A stretch of DNA of 64,000 nt from Polaribacter atrinae (GTDB taxonomy: Bacteria; Bacteroidota; Bacteroidia; Flavobacteriales; Flavobacteriaceae). Shown here in pieces: positions 55,258 to 64,000 of this stretch. The stretch covers positions 432,501-496,500 of the forward strand of contig NZ_CP150660.1 in NCBI RefSeq assembly GCF_038023995.1, given 5' to 3'. The stretch's first letter is position 1. Each line of letters begins with the position of its first letter. The notes below the pieces were generated by a model. The model searched no databases, was not told the DNA's origin, and worked only from the letters and a program-made list of their open reading frames with translations. The position numbers were made by a program, and so were the translations under genes.

Positions 55258-55647
55258 ATGAAAGAAATAGAAAACAGAGCAGATATTCATTTATTGGTCA
55301 TCACTTTTTATGATAAAATTAGAAAAGACGATCTTTTAGGACCAATTTTTAATGCACATTTATCTAAAGAACAATGGCCACCTCATTTAGAAAAATTAAC
55401 CGATTTTTGGGTGACGGCTTTATTAGGAGATGTTTGTTTTAAAGGAAGTCCTACAAAAGCACATTTAAAAGTAGATAAATATTTAAATCACACCATGGAT
55501 CAAGTCCATTTTGGACAATGGTTACAACTTTGGTTTCAAACAATTGATTCTTTATTTATAGGTAGTTTAGCACAAAGAGCCAAAGATGCGTCTAGAAGAA
55601 TGGCGACAGGTCAGTATTTGAATGTTTGGAAAAGTAGAGAAGTGTAA
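55258..55647 (+). CDS. Group III truncated hemoglobin
   Basis: 129 residues with the 2/2 globin core: YDKIRKDDLLGPIFNAHL, HLEKLTDFWVTALLG, and proximal His in the KVDKYLNHTMDQVHFGQW region. Group III globins are often next to nitric-oxide genes in Bacteroidota and can bind NO or O2. It lies beyond the norZ terminator, so some read-through or a weak internal promoter would be needed. A Rrf2 or CRP/FNR-type site is not seen directly upstream. Confidence 0.88.
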   Translation: MKEIENRADIHLLVITFYDKIRKDDLLGPIFNAHLSKEQWPPHLEKLTDFWVTALLGDVCFKGSPTKAHLKVDKYLNHTMDQVHFGQWLQLWFQTIDSLFIGSLAQRAKDASRRMATGQYLNVWKSREV

Positions 55648-55819
55648 TCTCTTTTGCAGTTAAAAGCGGTTAATCACTAATACTTCTGTTGTATATTGAT
55701 ATAATCATGATGTAAGTTCAAAAACTGAAATTCATGGTTATTTTTATCTTTGATAATATTTAATTATGATGGACTTTAAATTTTAATAAAGTGAGACCTT
55801 TTTCAAAAAAGTAATTAAG

Positions 55820-55862
55820 TGACAAATGTCAGTAAGTCTATTTTAGAATTTATATAGTTTTG
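55820..55862 (+). promoter_or_regulatory. CRP/FNR-type operator and promoter of the porin gene
   Basis: TGACAAATGTCA (55820-55831) precedes TAGTTTTG (55855-55862). The centre-to-G distance is 36.5 bp, identical to the sites at ric1, nirK and the fasciclin gene, and no TTG is at -33. The 5' part of the gap (55648-55819) has only a promoter-like TATCTTTG at 55745. Confidence 0.75.
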
Positions 55863-55916
55863 CTGCTTGTAAAGTGTTTGAATATTAATTGCATCAAACA
55901 ATTATTAAAACCAATT

Positions 55917-57191
55917 ATGAAAGTAATAAGACTTCTTTTTATTTTAACATTATTATCAAGTTTTAGCCATGCACAAAGCAATAAACTAAAGTTAAATTTA
56001 GATGATACTGGCAAAACGTATGTAAAAGCTTCTCTTAGAATGCAATTATGGGCTAGATATTTTGATACCAACCCAGGCACTACGATCAATAATGAAATAG
56101 CAAATAATGTATTTGACGTTTCTTTAAGAAGAGTAAGAATGGGTATTTCAGCACAATTAACGCCAAAATTGTATGCATATTCTCTATTTGGTGGAAATAA
56201 CTTAAATAGTAAAACAGAAAAAGATTTTCAGTTTGGCATGTTAGATTTATATGCAGAGTATGAGTTTGCTAAAGAATTTTCTTTAGGTTTTGGAGAATCT
56301 GGTTGGGAAGGATTAAATAGATGGAATGTTAGAAGTAGCGCAACATTAATGTCTTTAGATGCCCCTTTATTTTCATTATTAACCGTTAATAAAAATGATG
56401 ATGTAGCTCGTTCTTTAGGTATTTGGGCAAAAGGGCAAGTACATAAGTTCGATTATATTTTATCTTTAAAAAACCCATCACAATTTGGTGTTACAGCCAC
56501 AGAAGGAAAAGTAGATTATGCTATAAATAAACCTCGAAAAAGAATATCTGGTTATGTAAAATATGAGTTTTTAGATAATGAGAGCAACAAATCTGCTTAT
56601 AGTGGAGGCGCAGGGACTTATATGGGGACAAAGAATATTTTAAACTTAGGTGCAGGTTTTATGAATCAGCCTAAAATGACCTCACAGTTGGTTAATGGTG
56701 TAGAAAAATATTACAATTTTAAAAATTGGGCAGTAGATGTATTTTATGATGCTCCATTAAATAAAGAAAAAGGAACTGCAATTACCACGTATTTAGGCTA
56801 TAACCATAATGATTTTGGTCCTAATTATGTTAGAAATGTGGGAGCCAATGATATTACTTCCGGAGGAACTTCTTTTAACGGAAGTGGTAATGATTTTCCA
56901 ATGATGGGAACCGGAAACACTACCTTTTTTCAATTAGGATATGTTCTTGCTAGAGGGAAAAAAAGTTACCAATTACAACCTAATATTGCTATTCAATATT
57001 CAGATTTTGACGCATTAGACGATAAAATGATTGTATATGATTTAGGTGTAAATTGTTTTTTTAAAGGACACGATAATAAATTGACTTTAAGCTACCAAAA
57101 CAGACCTGTGTTTCAAAATATAAATAATCAACTTAAAGTTGATGAACGCAAAGGAATGGCTGTATTACAATATCAAATTACAATTAATTAA
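55917..57191 (+). CDS. Outer-membrane porin-like protein
   Basis: 424 residues starting at the ATG at 55917 with a signal peptide (LLSSFSHAQS). Alternating barrel-strand sequence follows (KASLRMQLWARYFDTNPG, LRRVRMGISAQLTPKLYAYSLFGG, VSLFGG-like repeats) and ends in a typical ITIN-type C-terminal strand. It resembles phosphate-selective-porin (OprP/O) type barrels in Bacteroidota. The TGACN4GTCA promoter suggests it passes nitrite, nitrate or other anions during anaerobic growth; this is inference. Confidence 0.8.
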   Translation: MKVIRLLFILTLLSSFSHAQSNKLKLNLDDTGKTYVKASLRMQLWARYFDTNPGTTINNEIANNVFDVSLRRVRMGISAQLTPKLYAYSLFGGNNLNSKTEKDFQFGMLDLYAEYEFAKEFSLGFGESGWEGLNRWNVRSSATLMSLDAPLFSLLTVNKNDDVARSLGIWAKGQVHKFDYILSLKNPSQFGVTATEGKVDYAINKPRKRISGYVKYEFLDNESNKSAYSGGAGTYMGTKNILNLGAGFMNQPKMTSQLVNGVEKYYNFKNWAVDVFYDAPLNKEKGTAITTYLGYNHNDFGPNYVRNVGANDITSGGTSFNGSGNDFPMMGTGNTTFFQLGYVLARGKKSYQLQPNIAIQYSDFDALDDKMIVYDLGVNCFFKGHDNKLTLSYQNRPVFQNINNQLKVDERKGMAVLQYQITIN

Positions 57192-57255
57192 AAAAAGAAA
57201 TAATCGTTTACAAAGATCAAATCTGAAGTTTTTAAATCATTAAAAACTTACTTTT

Positions 57256-57693
57256 TTACCCATCAACCAAACTTTCTAAAGCATAAAACAATCTATTAGC
57301 TGCATTGTCTTGTGATCCAAAAATAGAACGAAACAATTCTCCTTTTTCTGATATCAATACCCATTGCGGAGTTCCTTCTGCTTTAAATTGATCGTAAACT
57401 TTGTGGTTTTTATCAATATAAATAGGAAATGGATTTTCGCCACTGGTAAAAATACTTTTAATATTGGCTTTTGTTCCTTCTCTATTTATAAAATCGGCAT
57501 GAATACCAGCCACTTGAATTGAGGGATATTTCTGTTGAAAATCATAAGCCAACGGAATAGCACGTCCTGTACACCCCAAACAATCATTGTTGTAAAAAAT
57601 CAATAGTAAAACTTTACTTTTATAAGCTGTCATTAAATCTACAGAAATGCCATCTAAATCTAAAACGGGAATGGATTGTATGGTAGTATTCAT
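57256..57693 (-). CDS. Peroxiredoxin/TlpA-like thioredoxin-fold protein
   Basis: 145 residues with a thioredoxin fold. LDLDGISVDLM, then NNDCLGCTGRAIPLAYDFQ with a CxxC pair, and the cis-Pro region EGTPQWVLISEKG. No signal peptide, so a cytoplasmic thiol-disulfide or peroxide-reducing role is likely. A TAAATTTG promoter is present upstream on its strand. It diverges from the LLM oxidoreductase. Confidence 0.78.
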   Translation of the reverse strand: MNTTIQSIPVLDLDGISVDLMTAYKSKVLLLIFYNNDCLGCTGRAIPLAYDFQQKYPSIQVAGIHADFINREGTKANIKSIFTSGENPFPIYIDKNHKVYDQFKAEGTPQWVLISEKGELFRSIFGSQDNAANRLFYALESLVDG

Positions 57694-57723
57694 TATTAAT
57701 ATCTTTGTTTTTAATACTCTTTA

Positions 57724-57755
57724 CAAATTTAGTGTTTCGTCGTTTATATTAACAA
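57724..57755 (-). promoter_or_regulatory. Promoter of the redoxin gene
   Basis: On the minus strand, TTG (57753-57755) and TAAATTTG (57724-57731) are separated by 21 bp. Confidence 0.6.
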
Positions 57756-57785
57756 AACATTACCTTAAAAACGGACTAATTTCTG

Positions 57786-57793
57786 TAATTTTG
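57786..57793 (+). promoter_or_regulatory. Promoter -7 element of the LLM oxidoreductase gene
   Basis: TAATTTTG is a perfect match to TAnnTTTG, 53 bp before the start codon. Confidence 0.5.
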
Positions 57794-57845
57794 TGGCAGT
57801 AAAAACGACTTTATATTTCTAATATAATTATTGATTATACATATT

Positions 57846-58853
57846 ATGAAAACTGAAAATACCGCTTATTCCATTTTAGACCTTGCATTAGTTTCTAAAG
57901 ACCATACATTAAAAGAAACCTTTAACAATGTGTTAGCATTGGCACAAAATGCCGAAACATTTGGGTACACACGGTATTGGTTAGCAGAACATCATAATTC
58001 TACAAATATAGGTAGTATTGCTACTTCTATTTTAATTGGGTATGCTGCACAAGGTACCAAAACGCTTCGTATTGGTTCTGGCGGAATTATGTTACCCAAT
58101 CATTCGCCTTTAATTGTTGCAGAACAATTTGGAACCTTAGGTTCTTTATATCCGAATAGAATAGATTTAGGTTTGGGAAGAGCACCAGGAACGGACAGAG
58201 AAACTGCACAAGCCATCCGTTCAGATTTTATGGAAGCTGCGCAATCTTTTCCGAATGAAATAGAAAAGATTCAAACCTATTTTTCTGTAGAAAATGAACA
58301 TGCTAAAGTAAGAGCTACCGTTGCAGAAGGAGTAGACGTGCCGCTTTATATTTTAGGTTCTAGTACGGATAGTGCACATTTAGCTGCCAAAAAAGGATTG
58401 CCTTATGCATTTGCAAGTCATTTTGCAACCACCCATTTATGGGATGCTTTGGCCATTTATCGTAAAGAATTTAAACCTTCGGATGTTTTACAAAAACCGT
58501 ATACCATTGTAGGTGTAAATATTATTATTGCAGATACCGATGAAGAGGCTGCCAATTTATCAACCTCATTAATTAGAATGATTGTTGGTTTGTTTACGGG
58601 TAAACGAGATTTTGTGCAACCACCAACTGCCATGACAGAATACTATAAAGAGATATTACAAAACCCGCAAGTGCATCAAATGTTGAAGTATTCTTTTATA
58701 GGAAGTAAAGCAACCGTAAAAGCACAAGTAAAAGAGTTTTTAGAACAAACTGGGGCAGATGAATTAATTGCAGTAACTAATATTTATGGCATTAAAGATA
58801 GAATTCGCTCTTATGAGTTGTTTGCAGAAATAATGAAAGAATTAAATTCATAA
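57846..58853 (+). CDS. Luciferase-like (LLM class) flavin-dependent oxidoreductase, MsnO8 type
   Basis: 335 residues starting at the ATG at 57846. The N-terminal YSILDLALVSKD, GYTRYWLAEHHN, IGSGGIMLPNHSPLIVAEQFGTL, and NRIDLGLGRAPG are typical of the MsnO8 subfamily of flavin monooxygenases. The substrate is unknown. Single gene; the upstream neighbour diverges. Confidence 0.88.
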   Translation: MKTENTAYSILDLALVSKDHTLKETFNNVLALAQNAETFGYTRYWLAEHHNSTNIGSIATSILIGYAAQGTKTLRIGSGGIMLPNHSPLIVAEQFGTLGSLYPNRIDLGLGRAPGTDRETAQAIRSDFMEAAQSFPNEIEKIQTYFSVENEHAKVRATVAEGVDVPLYILGSSTDSAHLAAKKGLPYAFASHFATTHLWDALAIYRKEFKPSDVLQKPYTIVGVNIIIADTDEEAANLSTSLIRMIVGLFTGKRDFVQPPTAMTEYYKEILQNPQVHQMLKYSFIGSKATVKAQVKEFLEQTGADELIAVTNIYGIKDRIRSYELFAEIMKELNS

Positions 58854-58955
58854 TTGCGTAATAATAAAGTAGCTTCAGAAGTATTTATGAAGTATATTTA
58901 CTCATATTCTTGAAGTCTGCAAGTACTTCTGTTTTAGCTATTAAAAAATAATCGA

Positions 58956-59732
58956 GTGCTTAAAAATTACAGTGACCAACTTTCTAAATTAAATGTAAAC
59001 ATTCCTATAAACTTAGTGTTATCTGGAGGAGGCATAAAATGTGCTGCACATTTGGCTTTGATTGAAAAAATAGAAGAGTTGGGTTTACAAATAAATGCTA
59101 TTTCTGGAAGTAGTGGAGGCGCTTTGGTGGCCTCTTTATATGCTTCTGGTATTTCTACGCAAGAAATTTTAGAGATCTTTAAAAGAACGAGTCTTTTTAA
59201 ATTTTCATTTTTTAGCATTACAAAAGCAGGTCTTTTTGATACTTTCTTATTCAAAACGATTATAGAAAATAAAATAAAAGATAAATTTAGCGACTTAGAG
59301 ATTCCTATTTATATTACTGCCTCTAACATGCAAAATGGCAAAGTACGTTATTTTAGTAAAGGTAAATTATTAAAACCATTGTTGGCTTCTTGTGCTATTC
59401 CTGGTATTTTTACTCCGATTATCATCAATAAAACGTTGTATTCCGATGGCGGAATTTTAGATAATTTTCCAATTAAACCCTTTCTAAAATCAGGATTACC
59501 CATTGTAGGCAGTTATGTTGCGGAGCCTGCCACTAAAACTCCTTTACAATTAAATTCTACTTTTAAGGTAATTGCACATGCAACCTATTTAAAAGCACAT
59601 GCTGCAGAAAGTTTTAAGTTTGCAGCCACAAAAATGACGGTTAGTTTTCCGTTGTCTGAGTATTCTGGATTGGATAATAAAGATTCAGAGAAAATCTATA
59701 CTATTTGTAAATTGTATTTGGATGGGGTTTAA
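58956..59732 (+). CDS. Patatin-like phospholipase
   Basis: 258 residues. Patatin motifs are an oxyanion loop LVLSGGGIKCAAH, nucleophile SGSSGGAL (GxSxG) and DG(G) dyad partner YSDGGILDNFP. Patatins deacylate phospholipids with a Ser-Asp dyad. The start codon is GTG (58956), with LSGGG about 22 residues in; no ATG is closer. No signal peptide. The two direct repeats begin just beyond its 3' end. Confidence 0.87.
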   Translation: MLKNYSDQLSKLNVNIPINLVLSGGGIKCAAHLALIEKIEELGLQINAISGSSGGALVASLYASGISTQEILEIFKRTSLFKFSFFSITKAGLFDTFLFKTIIENKIKDKFSDLEIPIYITASNMQNGKVRYFSKGKLLKPLLASCAIPGIFTPIIINKTLYSDGGILDNFPIKPFLKSGLPIVGSYVAEPATKTPLQLNSTFKVIAHATYLKAHAAESFKFAATKMTVSFPLSEYSGLDNKDSEKIYTICKLYLDGV

Positions 59733-59742
59733 TTTATTCTCT

Positions 59743-59947
59743 TTTACTTAGTAGCAATCTCAACCTCGACATATTATAATTTTAGTAGCAATTCAAAAGA
59801 TATGGAGCGGCAAGTGTCCAAAGAGCTTTTGCGGTCTGGACATGTTAGTGTAGTATCTTGTAGAATTCAATAAAATTATCAGAAGTCTAGATTTTTGGTT
59901 CTTTTCATCAATGGAAAAGAATAATGAAAATAGTTTTTAAAGGAGTT
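59743..59947. repeat. Direct repeat, copy 1 (~205 bp)
   Basis: This begins TTTACTTAGTAGCAATCT and includes ATGGAGCGGCAAGTGTCCAA and the hairpin TTCTTTTC...GGAAAAGAA near its 3' end. It is about 95% identical to the copy at 59993-60197, exactly 250 bp downstream. No open reading frame of note is seen on either strand. Confidence 0.88.
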
Positions 59948-59992
59948 TTTTAAGTTTAGCTTTAAGATTATTGCATGCAAAGTAATCTTTAG

Positions 59993-60197
59993 TTTACTCA
60001 GTAGCAATCTGAACCCCGACATATTATAATTTTAGTAGCAATTCAAAAGATATGGAGCGGCAAGTGTCCAAAGTGCTTTTGCGGTCAGAACATGGTAGTG
60101 TAGTATCTTGTAGAATTCAATAAAATTATCAGAAGTCTAGATTTTTGGTTCTTTTCATCAATGGAAAAGAACAATGAATATAATTTTTAAAGGAGTT
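59993..60197. repeat. Direct repeat, copy 2 (~205 bp)
   Basis: Second copy with about 11 substitutions relative to copy 1 and no indels. The changes lie mainly at the two ends and around 60078-60112, while the block at 60112-60164 is identical. Inside each copy the decamer TAGTAGCAAT occurs twice. The rest of the gap to 60431 is unremarkable AT-rich sequence leading to the tolC-type gene. Confidence 0.88.
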
Positions 60198-60431
60198 GTT
60201 AGCGTCTTACCTTTTAGTTCTTCTAACTGAATTCCCGCTACTTACCGTCAATTTAATTAATACTTAAAGAAGACCTTTTAGTATAAAAAGTTATTTTCAT
60301 AGAACAAACCATAAAATTCCCATCCATAAAAAAACGGCTTTCGTATAGTCAATTCCACCAAACGTCTATTCCGTTCTTATAAGATGGTATATAGTTTCAT
60401 CTTTGAAGTGTTAATTTAAAACACTGATAAA

Positions 60432-61763
60432 ATGAAATTATATATACTCGTAGCAAGCTTACTATTTGTGCAGTTTTCTTTTGCACAAGAAGTATCTACA
60501 AATTCGGCAACAAAAGTATGGTCTTTACAAGATTGTATTGATTATGCTTTAGAAAACAACATTACAGTAAAAGACGCTGTACTAAATAAAAACATTGCAG
60601 AGATAGATTATAACCAAGCAAAATCTTCTCGATTACCAAATTTATTTGGAAATGCATCGCAAAGTTTTTCTAACGGAAATACTATTGACCCAATTACAAG
60701 TAGTTATGTAACAGATCAAATACATAGTACAAATGTAGGTATCAATACTTCTATGACGTTGTTTCAAGGAAATCAAATAACCAATCAAATAGCACAAAAT
60801 AAGATTTTATTTAACCAAAGTGTATTTGAAGCAGAAGTAGCAGAAAACAATATTGTATTAAATATTTTAGAAACGTATTTACAAACATTGTATAGCAAAG
60901 AGAGTATTGTTACTGCAGAAAATAACTTGTTGGCTTCAGAAACAGAAGTGTTAAGAGCAAAGTCACGTTTAGATGCCGGAAACATTGCGTTAAGCGATTA
61001 TACCGAAGCTCAAAGTCAGGCTGCTACAAATAAATACAATGTTATTGCTGCTAAAAACAACTATCAACAATACATTATTGCTTTAAAACAATTACTAGAA
61101 TTATCACCAATTCAAGATATAGAAATTGAAACTATTGATGAAAACATGGATTTGGTAAATATAGAATTAAACAAAGCAGATGTGTATGAAAAAGCATTGG
61201 GGATTTTACCAGAAATACAATCTAGCAATCTAACTATTGAAGCGAATAAAAAACAATTAGACATTGCAAAAGGAGGGTTTTTACCAACACTGGCCTTATC
61301 AGGAAGTTTAGGTTCTGGATATACAAGTATCAACGATAATAATTTTTCAGATCAGTTTGATGTCAATTTCAATCAGAAATTAGGGTTGTCATTAACGATT
61401 CCGATTTTTAATAGAAATCAAACTAAAAGTGCGGTACAAACGGCAACCATCAACATAGAAAAAGCAGAAATACAAAAGTTATCTACAGAAAAAGAAGTGT
61501 ACAGAAAAGTAGAAACAGCATATCAAAATGCATTGTCTGCGCAAGAGCAAGTAATTGCCGCAGAAGCTTCTAAAGTAGCAGCTGAACAATCTTATAAACT
61601 ATCACAAAAAAAATACGAATTAGGTGCTTTAAGTACTTCAGATTTAGTGATTAGTCAAAACACCTTTACCAATGCACAACAAAACTATTTACAATCTAAA
61701 TACTTAAATATTTTATACCATCAATTATTACAATTTTACCAAGGAAACGATATCAAACTTTAA
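60432..61763 (+). CDS. TolC-family outer-membrane efflux protein
   Basis: 443 residues with a signal peptide (LFVQFSFAQE) and the two-fold helical-barrel repeats of TolC proteins: LQDCIDYALENNITVKDA...SRLPNLFGNAS and, in the second half, GGFLPTLALSGSLGSG, LGLSLTIPIFNRNQTKSAVQTA. It forms the outer-membrane duct of the tripartite pump encoded by the following genes (12-bp gap). Confidence 0.92.
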   Translation: MKLYILVASLLFVQFSFAQEVSTNSATKVWSLQDCIDYALENNITVKDAVLNKNIAEIDYNQAKSSRLPNLFGNASQSFSNGNTIDPITSSYVTDQIHSTNVGINTSMTLFQGNQITNQIAQNKILFNQSVFEAEVAENNIVLNILETYLQTLYSKESIVTAENNLLASETEVLRAKSRLDAGNIALSDYTEAQSQAATNKYNVIAAKNNYQQYIIALKQLLELSPIQDIEIETIDENMDLVNIELNKADVYEKALGILPEIQSSNLTIEANKKQLDIAKGGFLPTLALSGSLGSGYTSINDNNFSDQFDVNFNQKLGLSLTIPIFNRNQTKSAVQTATINIEKAEIQKLSTEKEVYRKVETAYQNALSAQEQVIAAEASKVAAEQSYKLSQKKYELGALSTSDLVISQNTFTNAQQNYLQSKYLNILYHQLLQFYQGNDIKL

Positions 61764-61774
61764 AACAAGAACTC

Positions 61775-62977
61775 ATGAAAAAAAATAAAAACATAATCAT
61801 CATAAGCATTGCAGTTATTGTACTTGCTATTGTAGGATACTCTTTTATAAATAGCGATGATGCTATAGTAATAGAAGCAAAAACAGTGCTAGCAAAAAAA
61901 GAAAATGTAACTACTATGGTTACTGCAACCGGAACTATAGAACCAATTACGCAAGTAGAAGTAGGGACACAAGTCTCTGGAGTTGTAGAGAAAATATATG
62001 TAGATTATAACAGTGTTGTTAAAGAAGGTCAGTTAATTGCAGAGTTGGATAAAACCAATTTGAATGCATCTAAAACACAAGCTCAAGCAGCGTATGACAA
62101 TGCCGTAAGTCAAAGAAATTACATGAAGACGATTTTTGATAGACAAGAAAGTCTATACAATAATCAGGTAATTAGTAAAGCAGATTTTGATGATGCACAA
62201 TACAATTATCAAACGGCAAAAGGGACAGTAACACAACGTTATTCAGATTTGCAACAAGCCAGAACTAATTTAGGATATGCTAATATTTATTCGCCTATAG
62301 ACGGAGTTGTGCTATCTAGAGCTATTGATGAAGGACAAACGGTTGCAGCAAGTTTAAGTACGCCAACACTATTTACCATTGCACAAGATTTAAAAGAAAT
62401 GCAAGTAGAAGCAGATGTAGATGAAGCAGATATTGGACAGGTTAAAAATGGACAAAGAGTAGAATTTACTGTAGATGCTTACATTGGAGAAACTTTTAAA
62501 GGTGTTGTAACGCAAGTAAGATTAGATCCAACAGTTACTTCTAATGTGGTAACGTATACGGTTGTAATTAAAGCTGATAACCCAGACTTAAAACTAAAAC
62601 CAGGCCTAACAGCAACCATTTCTATTTTTACTTTAGAATTAAATAATGTGTTAACTGCAGAAGCGAAAGCGATTAACTTTAAACCTGAAGCAGCCATTTT
62701 ATCGACTTATAATGCACAACATCAATTAGCAGAAAACAATAGCAATATATCTACTGATGATACAACGCTTTGGGTATTAGAAAATAACGGAGCTATTACT
62801 TCTAAAACAGTAACACTTGGCGCAAGTGATGGAGTAAATGTACAATTATTAAGTGGAGTATCTGAAGGAGATAAATTAGTTTATAACTTAAAAGAGATCA
62901 GTAAATCTGAAGTTAAAAAAGGAGGAACTAGCGAAAGTCCATTTATGCCACAACGTCCCGGAGGGAAGAAAAAATAA
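61775..62977 (+). CDS. macA: MacA/HlyD-type periplasmic adaptor
   Basis: 400 residues: one N-terminal membrane anchor (IIIISIAVIVLAIVGYSFI), barrel-sandwich lipoyl halves (VEVGTQVSGVVEKIYVDYNSVVKEGQLIAELD...NIYSPIDGVVLSRAIDEGQTV) flanking a coiled coil, and a beta-barrel domain. It links the inner-membrane ABC transporter to TolC and ends with a basic PQRPGGKKK tail. Its stop is 6 bp from the ATPase start. Confidence 0.9.
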   Translation: MKKNKNIIIISIAVIVLAIVGYSFINSDDAIVIEAKTVLAKKENVTTMVTATGTIEPITQVEVGTQVSGVVEKIYVDYNSVVKEGQLIAELDKTNLNASKTQAQAAYDNAVSQRNYMKTIFDRQESLYNNQVISKADFDDAQYNYQTAKGTVTQRYSDLQQARTNLGYANIYSPIDGVVLSRAIDEGQTVAASLSTPTLFTIAQDLKEMQVEADVDEADIGQVKNGQRVEFTVDAYIGETFKGVVTQVRLDPTVTSNVVTYTVVIKADNPDLKLKPGLTATISIFTLELNNVLTAEAKAINFKPEAAILSTYNAQHQLAENNSNISTDDTTLWVLENNGAITSKTVTLGASDGVNVQLLSGVSEGDKLVYNLKEISKSEVKKGGTSESPFMPQRPGGKKK

Positions 62978-62983
62978 AGAGCC

Positions 62984-63727
62984 ATGAGTAAAGAAATCAT
63001 TAAAATAGAAGATTTAAAACGACAGTTTACCATGGGTACCGAAACGGTGCATGCACTTAGAGGTATTTCATTTGATATAAAAGAAGGCGAGTTTGTTACT
63101 ATTATGGGATCTAGTGGTTCTGGTAAAAGTACCATGTTAAATATCTTAGGATGTTTAGATCAACCCACTTCTGGTATTTATGAGATTGATGGGGTAAAAG
63201 TGAAAGACTTAAGTAGAAATGAATTGGCAACGATAAGAAATGAAAAAATAGGATTCATTTTTCAATCCTACAATTTATTGGCAAGAACATCTGCCATAGA
63301 AAACGTAGAGTTACCTTTATTATACAACAGTAACGTTTCTACAGAAGAACGAAGAGAGCGTGCTATAAAAGCCTTAAAAATGGTTGGTTTAGGAGAGCGA
63401 ATGGATCATACACCATCTCAACTTTCTGGAGGACAACAACAGCGTGTGGCTATTGCAAGATCTTTGGTAAATAACCCTGTAATGATTCTTGCTGATGAAG
63501 CTACAGGGAACTTAGATACTAGAACGTCTTACGAAATTATGTCCTTATTTCAAGAGTTAAATAAACAAGGTATTACGATTACTTTTGTAACACATGAGCC
63601 AGATATAGCAACGTTTAGTAACAGAACCATTGTATTAAAAGATGGGCATGTTATTAAAGATTATCAAAATGATAATATTCAATCTGCAGCAAACGAATTA
63701 GCAAAATTACCTAAACAAGACGATTAG
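62984..63727 (+). CDS. MacB-type ABC transporter ATPase
   Basis: 247 residues of the LolD/FtsE/MacB class. Walker A is [14 protein letters not shown]-loop [20 protein letters not shown], signature [15 protein letters not shown], Walker [13 protein letters not shown]-loop VTHEPD. It provides ATP energy for the macrolide-exporter-type pump. In E. coli MacB the ATPase and permease are one protein; here they are two genes. Confidence 0.95.
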   Translation: MSKEIIKIEDLKRQFTMGTETVHALRGISFDIKEGEFVTIMGSSGSGKSTMLNILGCLDQPTSGIYEIDGVKVKDLSRNELATIRNEKIGFIFQSYNLLARTSAIENVELPLLYNSNVSTEERRERAIKALKMVGLGERMDHTPSQLSGGQQQRVAIARSLVNNPVMILADEATGNLDTRTSYEIMSLFQELNKQGITITFVTHEPDIATFSNRTIVLKDGHVIKDYQNDNIQSAANELAKLPKQDD

Positions 63728-63729
63728 TT

Positions 63730-64000
63730 ATGAGACTATTAAATTTATTTAAAATCGCAACAAAAGCCATCATTCTTAATAAAACAAGAACGTTATTAAC
63801 CATGCTGGGGATTATTATAGGTGTAGCATCTGTTATTACTATGTTGGCCATTGGAGAAGGATCTAAAGAAAGTATTAGAACAACCATTTCTGCCATGGGA
63901 TCTAATATGATTACTATAAAAGCCGGAGCAGATACACGTGGTGGTGTTAGACAAGCAGCAAGTGTTATGGAATCGCTTACTTTGAGTGATTATGAGGCGA
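63730..64000 (+). CDS. MacB-type ABC transporter permease, N-terminal part
   Basis: The start of a FtsX/MacB permease: MRLLNLFKIATKAIILNKTRT, then TMLGIIIGVASVITMLAIGEG (first helix) and the periplasmic part TISAMGSNMITIKAG. It starts 2 bp after the ATPase gene ends and runs off the window. With the three upstream genes it completes an efflux operon. Confidence 0.9.
   Translation, partial: MRLLNLFKIATKAIILNKTRTLLTMLGIIIGVASVITMLAIGEGSKESIRTTISAMGSNMITIKAGADTRGGVRQAASVMESLTLSDYEA

Noticed and set aside
59743..60197. Direct repeats as an insertion sequence
   Set aside because: No transposase frame and no terminal inverted repeats are found; only the duplication is certain.

Overview
The window reads as chromosomal DNA of a marine-type Flavobacteriaceae bacterium, probably Polaribacter or a close relative. 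The evidence is the very AT-rich base composition, promoters of the Bacteroidota type (TTG, then TAnnTTTG), weak Shine-Dalgarno signals, and Bacteroidota signatures: the DUF4290 gene next to murA, a MurA with Asp in place of the active-site Cys, a two-motif DnaJ zinc finger, a SusC/BtuB-style TonB receptor behind a cobalamin riboswitch, and a Bacteroidota RNase P RNA.

Layout. 0-3.8 kb: cobalamin uptake (BtuF-like lipoprotein, riboswitch, BtuB) with guaC. 3.8-5.8 kb: a three-gene SatD/DUF3307 cassette whose upstream region carries three 20-bp palindromes spaced exactly 28 bp. 5.9-13.4 kb: housekeeping (UvrD/PcrA helicase, DUF4290, murA, NUMOD4 HNH protein, grpE, dnaJ, rnpB). 13.6-19.0 kb: two different aconitases, acnB and a mitochondrial-type enzyme, separated by a cruciform-forming repeat. 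19-25 kb: M23 peptidase, a fragment of a CRP/FNR-family gene, a duplicated-domain lipoprotein, a complete IS30 transposase next to a perfect 50-bp palindrome, a class III aminotransferase and an OstA-like protein.

25-36 kb and 52-57 kb: the main accessory content, a nitrite/nitric oxide respiration and detoxification island in two blocks. Block 1 has ric1, a heme-copper-oxidase-I-like membrane protein with an Rrf2 regulator, nirK (with fused cytochrome c), nirV, a SCO copper chaperone, ric2, an unassigned 598-residue NPD-like TIM-barrel protein, a broken fasciclin gene and a cytochrome c. Block 2 has a second Rrf2 regulator, a cupin, the quinol nitric oxide reductase, a truncated globin and a porin. 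Two operator types tie the blocks together. The first is a TGAYNNNNRTCA palindrome whose centre lies exactly 36.5 bp upstream of the last G of TAnnTTTG at four promoters, and 35.5 bp at a fifth: the class II activator arrangement of a CRP/FNR-type protein. The second is an AAGGATANNNNTATCTTT-like palindrome near both Rrf2 genes and the cupin. No nitrate or nitrous oxide reductase is in the window.

36-44.3 kb: purA, a Fur-family gene, rsh (ppGpp), an M48 protease, GNAT, polyphosphate glucokinase and an rRNA/tRNA methyltransferase. 44.6-49.9 kb: a seven-gene TetR-controlled operon of aldehyde/electrophile-reducing enzymes, with an (AACT)10 microsatellite at its 3' end. 50-52 kb: AraC regulator and universal stress protein. 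57-59.7 kb: a redoxin, a luciferase-like oxidoreductase and a patatin. 59.7-60.2 kb: two ~205-bp direct repeats (about 95% identical, 250-bp period) of unknown nature. 60.4 kb to the end: a TolC-MacA-MacB type efflux operon, cut by the window edge.
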